This document shows, one piece after another, positions 54,331-64,000 of a DNA stretch of 64,000 nucleotides (positions within the stretch are counted from its first letter, which is position 1; each line of letters starts with the position of its first letter). The DNA is taken from contig LUCM01008805.1 of the NCBI GenBank assembly GCA_008360955.1, positions 88,303 to 152,302 of the forward strand, in the 5' to 3' direction. The notes beneath the pieces are model-generated. The model worked only from the letters and a program-made list of their open reading frames with translations. It ran no database searches and was not told the origin of the DNA. Both the position numbers and the translations under genes were made by a program. The stretch is from Fasciolopsis buskii. Its lineage: Eukaryota; Platyhelminthes; Trematoda; Plagiorchiida; Fasciolidae.

Positions 54331-56347
54331 ACTGGACATATCGATTTACAAGATTAAAGGTGTTTATCTGAGATTGTTCTTTAGCACCGGGCCGCAAGCC
54401 ATTTCGCGTTTAAGTACGTCCAAAGTTCTTATCGCGGATGCAAAATGTGATCAGATTTCAGTGGCGAATTTCGATATATGGCTGGAATCCCAGACGTCAA
54501 GAGCGTTATGCCATGGACAGAAACGTTAACATGAGGCGAAAAGCAGCTGGGATATGACACTGAAATGAAGATTAGTTGAGACAAAGCAACAATTTACGCA
54601 AGGTAGATAAAATAATCGCTTTTGAGAATAGAGATCATATCAATTGCTGAAGATGAAGGTGATGGTGCCGAATTTATGCCCGACTATTCGAAGGGTGAGA
54701 TTTCACGAAGCGCTGTGAGCAGAGAGAATATAGAACTCTTAACCGCACTCACATGTGGCTGGCGGCGCAATGGACTGTGAGATAAGATAGAAAAGTTTGT
54801 GCAAGGAGTAATAACAGTTCTCAAATACTGTGGTCACGAATTTCATTTATGCTGTCTTTTTGTCTCGGTGTTTGATCTTAGACGGCAATACGAATGAAGA
54901 TTTTGAGGGGGTGCGCAAGACACTCCTACAGCAATAGTTGACACGTCTTTGCTCAGTCGCAAAGTTGCATCTGAATAGGGGTATCCAAGGCAAGCAGCGC
55001 TTTGGCTTAGTTTAAACGGGCCAGTGTTAGAGTGCTAGATCTGACTAGCAGGATCCTAGCAGTAGTAAGAAGCTGGTAAATTTGGGGATGTCCCTTCGAG
55101 GAAGGAAACAGTAATAGCGCGCACAGCCTGCGTGAGGGACCTCAAATACGAAAGAGGGACGTAGCCTGGCCTGTGTGCCAGATTGGGGTTATGATGATTA
55201 TGGAACCAGAGATAAATAAATACGCCATCCTAAGGTATGTCGTGTAAATGAAACACTAGAGAGTTAGATTGCACATATTGCCCTCAGCATGTATCTAGCG
55301 TTGAAGACCAAGTTCGGAATTTGGGTGCAGCTGTCAAGAAATAATATAGGCAGAGTAAGAGGTTATGATTTATGATGGAGGACACGGCGTTAAGACCACT
55401 CGATCCTAGGTCAAATCCTGGACGGTTTGTTGGTGATACATGGAACGGACACCCTGGTCAACAATGTAGGGGCTCACGTGGTAGGGTGACCGGGGTGTCC
55501 TGGGACCAGGAGAGGCATCGTTGCTGTATTCATTATGACGCAGAGTATTTCATTTATAAAGAGGCTGGTAACTGTTACGGAGTATTAGGAGTTGTTTCTT
55601 GACAGTTGCCATCGTTAGCCTTCACAGCTGACCTAATAAAGGAGATGCCACTGTTAATAGGAAATATTGGGACTGATGTGTTGAGAATAGGAGAATAGGT
55701 TGGACTACAGCATGACTTTATTTTTGTTGGTTTATTATGTTTTTTAGACGGAGCTGCAGTGCGGATGGCTAGGGCGTCGGTGACAGTAGTTTTTGGGATT
55801 CATATGCTAATATAAGATTGCAACAGACTTGCAACATAATATTTCTGTGGCTTAAAAGTCGGTATCCAGACCTAGGCTATAGTAGCATTTCCAGAAACAG
55901 TTGAACGGCCTCTTTAGCTCCTCCAAGCAGGTAAAGAGTACGATATGACGTAGGAAAAACGAAGTGCAGAGGAAGTTTTTTAAATCAGAGAATTTGATGA
56001 AAGCATTGGTCTAACCACTTGTATTGTAGCATTTTTTTTGAGCTCATATTGGGAACGGCTCAATGGCTAGTCAGCTATGCCAAGTATAACAAGGGTACAA
56101 ACACTACAGGGAGGAGAAGAGGTCACGGAAAGTATTGGCGTGAAGTTGCAAAAGATGAAGCTCAGTTTTGAGAATCCAAGGTGGTGAGCGCGGCGAAGAG
56201 CCGGTCATAAGCTAGAGTTCTAAACCATGCTCGTAGGCCTCACCTAGTCCAGTGTTAGCCTGCAGCAGGTCAACTAGGAGACGGACATCTAGTAACTTTG
56301 TCAGCTGAGATTTAAAATGGGATATAGTTAGGCTTGACCGCAGAAAA
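54331..56347. other. Unassigned repeat-like DNA
   Basis: No clear domain. Near 55372-55440 a tRNA-like stretch with B-box-like GGTCAAATCCTGG and the phrase CCTGGACG resembles the tRNA-like part of the fold-back arm at 32840. It may be an old SINE. Confidence 0.3.
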
Positions 56348-57042
56348 CTAGGGAGTTTGCATCACAATTAAGAGTAGGAAACTGTGAAGAATTTCGCTCT
56401 GATCGATAGCCGAGAATGGTATTTTTAACCAGTGGCATCTACTGCTAAGTGGATTTAGGACACCAACGGCGTCATGCACGACGGTTGCAGCAGAATGGAC
56501 ATTATTGTGTCGAAGATTAAGGCGCAGTGGAGGGTTCAACTTGACTCGACAAAGTCGTAATGGCTCAAGACCAGGCAGCTTGTATCTGACCATTTAGCTT
56601 GGGCTAGATGAGGAACCAAGGAGGTTCATAGCGAAAATTCGCTGCACATAATCGATTACAATTAGATCAGCATTACACATGTGCTCGAAGATAATTCGGC
56701 AATATTCGAGGTGAGGCCTAGCGTGGGATTTGAAAGTGGTTAGTTTGCAATCTTGAGTGCGGAACGTCTTTGAGATTATTCTACCGGTTCTTTTAGCTGC
56801 GGCAACTTGGTGGTGAGCTTGTCCATGGAAGATAAAAGAGCAGAAGCACAGGGACCCTAAATCCTTAACCGTATGAGGTATAGAATTTGCAACCCATTTA
56901 TGCAGGTGCAGCTCGGAGATAAATGGCATTTAGATGTCATTCGACCACTACTGCTATCATTTTCCGCAATGGTTGTGAAAACAAAATTTGCCCGCGTGTC
57001 TTCTGCACACGTGCACATGTGTATGTGTTCATTTTTAGGCAC
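56348..57042 (-). mobile_element. CR1-like LINE reverse transcriptase C-terminal fragment
   Basis: Minus frame 56929-56594 reads HTVKDLGSLCF, FHGQAHHQVAAAKRTGRI, SKTFRTQDCKLTTF, RPHLEYCRIIFEH and DYVQRIFAMNLLG. This is the 'VKDLGV-----F..H......A....G-I-R-F..R......L....VRPHLEYC...W.P.....I...E-VQRR-TK' region of CR1 reverse transcriptases. The next frame (56593-56348) continues with LRLNLRHNN. Upstream (57042-56930) are further broken blocks. Confidence 0.78.
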
Positions 57043-57189
57043 ACTTGCAGGAGTGTCTCATTCTGCCGTGCCAATGAGCCTGCGCGCCTGAAGGGTGCAT
57101 GCTGTTAGCCCGAACAGAAACACACCGAGGGATAGAACGCGAAGCGTAGAATTCATCAGGCTACCTCAGCTAGAAAGCAAGGATGCACT

Positions 57190-57260
57190 TATAATAATAA
57201 TATTAATAATAATAATAATAATAATGGGTATATTTCTCGAAATTCGAGAGTCATGCGCAA
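57190..57260 (-). mobile_element. LINE 3' end with (ATT)n tail, copy 2
   Basis: The same hairpin (CTCTCGAATTTCGAGAAATA on the minus strand) and an (ATT)n tail (57190-57226) as the copy at 54101. The body upstream (57261 to about 58100) is probably the same element, but no domain is recognised there. Confidence 0.6.
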
Positions 57261-59371
57261 GGTAAGATCACATTTACACATAGATGGCGCATTGGAAATC
57301 GTAAGACAAAATTTAGTCGTGAAGATGCAGTTTTTGTGCTCTAATGAACATAACCTGCAGTGAGATGGGCTAATCACGAGTTTTTGGGCTGACTATAAGT
57401 CGCGCACTGCGAGTCAGTCCATGTTTAAACGCATCGCCGGGGAGAAATTGTGGGTGTTGTCAAGTGGCCGGGTCCATCAAAAATCAGGAGGGTAATATGG
57501 TAAGGATGAAGATCAATATGGATGTAGCAGCGGGATGGAGAATCGAAATCACACTGGATATCATATGAGGTGTTAATAGAGAATGGTTACAACAACATTC
57601 AGTAGTTAAAATAATGCTTAAAATGAAACAGCAGGAAACCTTCAAGGTTGCATCAGACAATTTACAGGACGAAAGTATACGAAAAATTGTGGATAGAGAG
57701 ACAATGGAACTTACAAAAATGGTCACTGGACTTATGCGGCCAGGAGCGGATTGTGATGTGTGGCAGGAAGTAGACGGGTACGTGTAAGATTTGCAGTCCA
57801 TCCTTGAATACACTTGCCATGAATGGCTTGTGTTGTCCTTGATTAATATTGGAGATTATGGTGTTCTGTGGCGGTACGGGTTTGGAGGTTGGGGGGTTGC
57901 GCGGCATTACAGTAGTGATAGTAACTGTTTGGACAATCGTGATGGTCCATCTGAGATGAGGCACCCAGGGCGGTCAACAGCGTGGTTTGACGTGCCTCAG
58001 GGTCGTGCGGCCAGGTGCTAGACAGCAGCTTCCTAACGGGGATAGGCAACCAGCGCGAAGGATGGAGTGGAGCCTTAGGTGACAGTTTGCGTTTCATCTG
58101 TGGTCATTGGCGAGCCTGGAGAAGAGCCGGAGAGAGAGGGGCAGTCTGGAATTTGTTCCAGCTGGTGTTAAGGTGAGTAATCAAAAATGGGAACAGTGAT
58201 TACAGTCAGTTTCTTACGAAGATTACATGGACCAGACAACTGTCATGAAACACGCAGGGGGTAGTTTCCGTTGACGGGACGTATGCAACAAACATCGGCT
58301 GCTCGCACCCTATAGAGCATACGGCTCAGTCATTCAGGCCTTCATGTATATACCGGTGAGGTAGAAACAAAGGCATTAAATAAGACTTTTCTAAAAATAC
58401 GTTAATTTTTGAGGGAAAACAGAGATAATCACAGAGATATTCCACTCTGACAAGGTGAGGCAGTGAACAGTAAAGTTAAAGCTGCTTGCCAACAAGAGCA
58501 ACATATGGGTCTTACCAGGCGAGAAGACAACCCGAGGTACCCGTTCAAGTCCAAGATAATGAACAATTTTGACTTTCGCAGAAAAGTGGGCTACTTTCTC
58601 TCGAGGAAATGCAACCGTTAATTACGCCTCTGTAGTCAGGCAAAGTCGGCATGGGCAGCAGAATTGTGTGATTCACCAGAGTAGGGGAAAAGAAATCACC
58701 GAAGGTCTATATTGTGGATTCCTTGGTTAAGTGTTGATGTGACTGGCGTTCAGACCACAGGGCCCACTCCTTATTCAAGCGGTCCGCCATCTCCGTGCAA
58801 AAGGGTTTGTATTCACCATTTATCTATTTTTCATAAAAATGCGGCACAAATGAGAATTTTAGGTGCGAATCTTTCCAGCTGCACACCACAGAGACGTCAG
58901 CGAACAGCAAGTCGACATGTGCGTACGAGAATAATTTTGGTGAGGCAACAACATTAGCATGTCCATATCATCTGTGCAAACGCAGTGGAAATTTTGCTCC
59001 CATGACTTTTCCTGCCACTGAGCTATCTGGCAGTGTGAACCTCGGAAAGTGCGGATCCATTTCAACGCATGATGGTCAATCTATAGATAAAACGGTCTAC
59101 CCGGGAAGAATGGCATAAATTGGTCAAGAATGTAGCCGGTGACAACAGTTCCTTGAGGGTTTGCTATTTTTTGCATTTACCCATTCAGCGGCTGTAAAGT
59201 GCAACTACTTTATCCTTAACTGCTGGCAACTGAGACAAGAGTGCGTCAGTGGTTAGGTTGCCAGCATCTATGCCTAGCACAAAATCTACAAGGAGTATCT
59301 GTGAACTCCGAGGTGGATGATGGTCATATCGTAAGTTAAAATGCCCCCATGGCATTCTTTTCACAAAAAAA
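57261..59371. other. Unassigned, probably LINE body and repeats
   Basis: Frames at 57813-57484, 57964-57662 and 58097-57843 (minus strand) may be LINE untranslated or ORF1 remnants. I see no motif that decides it. Confidence 0.3.
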
Positions 59372-59870
59372 TGCTCGTTTTCGGTGATCCGTACTCATGC
59401 CATTATATCACACTTTATGCTTGAAAAAATTCGCCATAGGAAGGATTGCACTATTCAGGTGAAAATATGGGTGGAGAAGGGATTTGGGGTGCTACATACA
59501 TAGACTGAATACACAAGAACGTTTTGTGGTAATCATTTTATGGTCAAGGTTTTGAATTGGGACGAACAGTGGCCCGGGGTAGTTAAAGGGCAACCACATA
59601 CAAGCCATCGCAATCCGTCTTCACAATCCTCCATTGTGCTCCTGAAAACAATTTGTGGTTGCGCGTCGACTACCCTGGACCACCCTCCGTCCCAGTGCAA
59701 ATTCTAGACAACAAAACGATCACCACAACACGTTCTTCAGGTTATGCATGTAACACCGCAAACCCCTTTCTCATCTATATTTTTTCTGTCCAATCCAATC
59801 CTTCCTTCAGTGGTTTTTCCAAATATATTGAGGTAATGGCATGAAGACGGATCATTGAAAACGAGCCTGT
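59372..59870. mobile_element. Fold-back element with about 220-bp inverted arms
   Basis: The left arm 59372-59604 and right arm 59650-59870 are inverted copies along their whole length. Matching blocks from the outside in are GCTCGTTTTC, TCATGCCATTA, GGAAGGATTG, GGGGT, TACATACATA against TACATGCATAACC, GAACG, TTGTGGT, GGGACG, GGGTAGT and CAACCACA. The loop is about 45 bases. A one-arm relative lies at 25432-25685. It has no coding capacity, so it is a non-autonomous fold-back or large-arm MITE. Confidence 0.7.
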
Positions 59871-61984
59871 TTGCCAGATTGTTTTCTCAATGTGCTCAGT
59901 GGACGTTTCAGGAAATTGAAACCAAAATTTATCATAAAATGTAAAAGCTCCGCTGCCTGAGAAACATTGAGAATTGCTCGGGAATATAACTTCGTAGAAC
60001 TAAATAATGGGCGCGGTTCACCGAGTTCCGTGAGGCTGCATGTGCCTGGAAAGGGAAGCAACCAATTTGGAAAGATATCAACGTTCATTGGGTGACTATA
60101 GGGTTCAAAGGAATCTGAAATGAAAGATCCCGGACAGACTGCGAGCAATAGCAAGCCCAGAAAACAACTGCGGCATTAATGGAATTCGTGCATCAGCAAC
60201 TGAGCCTTCAAGGCCATGAAGCATCACTCTCAGTAGCAGCCATAATCTAGACAGCTGAATTTATTACCGACTAAAATCTTCCGGGTTAAACTCTCAGCCG
60301 AAATGGCAAAAGTTTGAAACAGCGTACAACAAAGAGTGTTACTATTATTTACCTCAAAATTCAAGGAGCAGATAAATCGATCAGTAGATGTTCTTTGCAA
60401 CAAATCGAGGAAAAACCCAATTTTGCTGAATCTGGATGGCATATTTTTCCATCCACTTTTGGCTTTCCCCGCTGAGGAAGCCTTGAACTTGGAGTCGCGC
60501 GGTAGATACCAAAACTGTCCCGGCTTATACTTTCAGATTTGAAAGGGGCTCCTATCTATAAATCCCTCTTCGGATGATGTGACTGGGTTCAGAAAAGAGT
60601 TAGCATCCAACGAATCCATAGCTGTCCCGAACGGCTCTGGCAAATTGTAGGACAAAAATGAGCGTTTCATAAAAGGAAATCACCATAAGTCAAAGCCTGG
60701 GAGGTGGAGTTTTCCTTTCTAATGCATACTTGATAAAACAGAAACCGCAATCTTATAAAGGTTTGCAGCGACTCAAATTTGCTAAGATGGAAATGTTAGG
60801 TTTTCCCGTGGACCAAGTGTGGGTGGTCCAGGCTGGATGACAAATGTCAATATTGAAGGATTTTCTACTTACATTTTCAAAGGGATTTATGCATCTAGTC
60901 TGCACTGCGAGTATGCAAACCGTGACCTCTCTGGCAAAGACGTCAGTATGCCAGGGTTCAGCGTTGGAAATGGTCAGTGTAGAACAGTGAGTAGAATGAA
61001 AGTTTTAACGGTCGATGCCTCTATTGAATCAATCTCCAGATTTATCACCAACGTGAAATAAAAACAAAACATGCTCTAAGATGAAATTTCCCACAAACTG
61101 ATGAAAAACGTGTGATGAAAGAGCATTTTCACTTTACTTGGAACAGGTTTCAGTGTTCAATCAAATCGACTGGATCACCTTAAACCCCAGGAATTATATG
61201 CGGACCAAGAAGATTGCTTCCCAACAGGAACGGCACTCTCAGAAGGTATTTCGGATTTGTATCAATAGGTCTGTCAGCTTGCAGGTTTGAACCAAATATA
61301 CAGTTAGATTAAAAGATGCCGACCATTCAGGTGAGTGGAGTCGTGTAGGCTGAGCAAATTCTGTGAAATGGGGTAATTAAAGTTGCGCACACCTCAATGT
61401 GCCTACAAATCTCGCGTACCCAACGGCGGACAGGATAAGAACGCATTGAAGAAGAGACAAGAAAATCCAAAAAACCAAACAAGGGACAGGGATATGCATC
61501 TGGGGTCTTTTGAATAATCCGAGCGTTCTATGGAACACAGTCATATGTGCAAGACATGAGTTTGCAAGCCAAAAATCAAAATTGAACAAAACTTTTGACA
61601 GGGTCATCCAGGGTTTTGGCAACAGTCATTACTGACAGACCGCGATTCAATTCGTGTTTAAGTGTGTGAAAGATGCTATTGCAGGGGCAAAGATTCAGCC
61701 GTAGGGCGATGGCGGATCTCGGAATATTATCGTAATCCTCATAATTCAAGTGGGTTTTGTGATATACAAAAAATTCCAGGGGAGGAACGAAGACCAATAC
61801 GCAAATGGCCAGTTTGGCAACCGGTCAAGCCGGAGCAGCCTTCGTGTGACGTGGATAAAACGGAGATATTCAACAATAGAAAAAGGCTGATATAATAAAT
61901 GATAATAACATTTTTCTCTTCGACAGCACCAAGAGCATGCAGTGCGCATGACCATAACGTGCGACGCTAGGTACGAAAGAGAAA
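59871..61984. other. Unassigned decayed DNA
   Basis: Short frames on both strands (for example minus 60154-59852, minus 61797-61576, plus 61662-61895) have no certain family. Confidence 0.3.
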
Positions 61985-62800
61985 AAATAAAATATGCGCT
62001 CACGTGTAAATGTTGGTCCTATGTTTGGTAAGGGCATAGATAATAATGAATTTCCACGCGCGTTATTTGAGTCCAACGGAGACTTCTCGTCCGTATCGCT
62101 TAGTGTCATTTTAGCGCATCTTGTAGGCCGCCATATGCACGCAGCAAACCGAAATAGACCGATAACGTCACCGGAAAGTGAATTAAGGTAATATATTTTC
62201 TGAATGTTAGGAAGAAACACATATTGGATTTGGCAGCATGGACTCCGTGTGGCAAGAAAAACGCAATGAATCAAGGAACGGAAAAGTCGGAGGCAGTTTA
62301 TCACAGAACGCATAGCCTGGTGACAAGCATACTGAAGGGGTACTAGCAGTATAAAAAGCAACAAATTTAGAAGCGCAGTGTGTTGGGCAGGAAATTCGGC
62401 TGCATGGGATAAAAACTGTGTAATTGTATGACTAATCCATGAGATTTCTTTTGGGCAATCTTGATTTCATGAATCTCAGATTGGTCCAGTGAGGGAGATG
62501 GGGTTCAAAAAGTGGGGGAACTGAAATCAAATAAAGTAATGTTTGGTGACCTCGTGTGGAGAACAGTTTCCAGAAGCACTGGTTCTTTGCCATATTTTCC
62601 AGAGCAGAATAGAAGTTCATAAGAAATGACGGTCCTCAGCTATTTTAGATTGTTAGGCTGCATTTCGAACGTTAGTTCATATCAGATGCCAATAAAACAC
62701 TTCCCCCTTGAGTCCGTTTTGTACGCTTCTGGCAAAAGAACTTTATGAAAGAGCGAACGGAAGCCCGCATAACATGGCGCACGTTAACTTAAGGACCAGA
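61985..62800. repeat. Diverged repeat, copy B (partner 51230-52110)
   Basis: It contains, in the same order as copy A, TGTTGGTCCTATGTTTGGTA, GGCCGCCATATGCACGCAGC, TTGGTCCAGTGAGGGAG and ATCAGATGCCAATAAAACAC. The long open frame on its minus strand (62364-61870, 164 codons) matches nothing I recognise. Its counterpart in copy A is not open over the same length, so it is unlikely to be a conserved gene. Confidence 0.5.
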
Positions 62801-64000
62801 TGAAGGCATTGAATTAGTCAAGATTATACCAAAATATTTCAAAAGTGACATTTTATGAGGAATTCCTCAGAATTACTCATTGCACTCATATTTGTCTGAC
62901 AACGAACTGGACTGAAAGGTGCGATGTGGAAGAAGCAAAAACGGTTCTTTAATAGGCATACCACGGGGTCCATTATGCCGCAAAATTTTATGTCGGAGGT
63001 TCGATATAAGCTGGAAATAACGATGAGGATGTTGAGGGCGTACGTATGACATTCCGTCAGCGGTATTGATTGTGCTATTGTCTAATCTCAATGCTCACTT
63101 GACTAAGGGTACCCGATGCTACCAGTAGAGTGGACGGAGTCGTGTTTGCGTTTAAAGGGCCAGTAGTCCAACGCCAGATCCGGATAAGAGCGTCTTTGCA
63201 GGGCTGAATAATTGCACATAGGTTATAGTAGGAATTGTCAACAAAATGGTTTGTGTCGCTTCTGCCCTTTTTGTCAGCCATTGAATGGGGGTCCCGGTCA
63301 TTTTCTGACCTAGGGAATAACCATAGAGCTGAAAAAAGCAGCCTGAAATATGCTCCAGCTAATTTTACGGTGAATAAACAGCAAAAAGAGGGAAAGTTGC
63401 CCAGGGATATGAAGGTTCACGGACAGTTAAAAGATATTTTAACCTGATAACAGTAAGTTTCCTATGAGCGTTTTACGTTCCGGGTCGCTGTCCTGAACTA
63501 TTTAGACGAACGGAGTCTCCTGGTCACAAGAATTTGAGCCATGGATCTCCCAGCTGAATACTGCATATAAAATGCATGGCTGTCAGTCCTGGTTTCCATG
63601 CTTCTTATTACTAACGTTTTTCATCCAACTTTTGAAGCCTCCGTGGGCATCGACTGTAATGGTCTGATAAAATGGCTAGCACAGGGTTAGGAAATGAAAT
63701 TCCCCGTTTCCCGCGCCTGTGAAATCATTCTGTTTTACAAAATCACTATGGATTCCCGGAAAGAAACCGTCATGAACCACCGCCGTTGCTACTTCTATCC
63801 ATTAAAGGGAAAGTCCAACAATGAAAGGAATTTGGCGGCGAAAGGCAGAGTGGTCCGGAATCCAGGCGAGGAGGTACAGCAGGACATAAACAGGTTAGAA
63901 GGTGTTGAGATAATTATTTTGTACTTGAATAGGATTATCGGAAGCTATATATCCAACGTAGTAATATTTATAAGCATACTGACCAACTGGGAAAGAAACG
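62801..64000. other. Unassigned to window end
   Basis: Short frames (63091-62873, 63281-63075, 63235-63447) have no recognised domain. A generic LINE or LTR-element relic is likely but not shown. Confidence 0.3.

Noticed and set aside
61870..62364. 164-codon minus-strand open frame as a gene
   Set aside because: It lies in a diverged repeat whose other copy (51.2-52.1 kb) does not keep the frame open.
1..64000. CRISPR array, bacterial operons or prophage
   Set aside because: No regularly spaced direct repeats and no bacterial gene organisation. Intron-bearing genes and eukaryotic retroelements explain the window.

Overview
This is eukaryotic, intron-bearing, repeat-rich nuclear DNA. The two genes I can splice have long introns. 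The repeat mix (RTE-like and CR1-like LINEs, Penelope-like elements, a Ty3/Gypsy integrase, tRNA-headed SINEs) and the gene families suggest a parasitic flatworm (trematode or tapeworm). That is inference from style, not proof. There is no prokaryotic gene content, no CRISPR array and no rRNA gene. Most open reading frames are chance frames in non-coding or decayed transposon DNA.

Two host genes are well supported. (1) On the minus strand, 43008 to 33921, is a complete six-exon Na+/K+-ATPase beta-subunit gene. All exons join in phase to a 305-residue type II membrane protein with six ectodomain cysteines. A phase-compatible candidate alternative last exon lies in its final intron (36288-36420). 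(2) On the plus strand, 16109 to 24189, are the last three exons of a gene for a protein with two tandem DUF1330-like domains. Its 5' exon(s) are not securely found; one weak candidate lies at 15374-15421. Two further exon-like stretches of unknown function lie on the plus strand at 31084-31203 and 31546-31669.

Layout. 1-16 kb: intergenic or upstream intron with LINE fragments (mostly minus strand), a SINE and TA microsatellites. 16-24 kb: the DUF1330-like gene, whose 6.9-kb intron holds a decayed Penelope-like element with an inverted partial copy, a SINE on each strand, and an RTE fragment carrying a near-perfect 608-bp-arm inverted duplication (18994-19601 against 20135-20742). 24-34 kb: intergenic, dominated by fold-back elements with long inverted arms, SINEs and one RTE copy. 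34-43 kb: the ATP1B gene, with introns nearly free of recognisable LINE coding sequence. 43-64 kb: a retrotransposon graveyard of CR1-like LINEs with (AACTG)n or (ATT)n tails, a nested RTE fragment, Ty3/Gypsy integrase fragments, a diverged repeat pair and another long-arm fold-back. No host gene is recognised in this last part.

The genes do not form a pathway: one is a partner of the sodium pump, the other is a small alpha-beta barrel protein of unknown substrate. The most unusual structures are the intronic palindrome, the candidate alternative ATP1B end, and the fold-back families.
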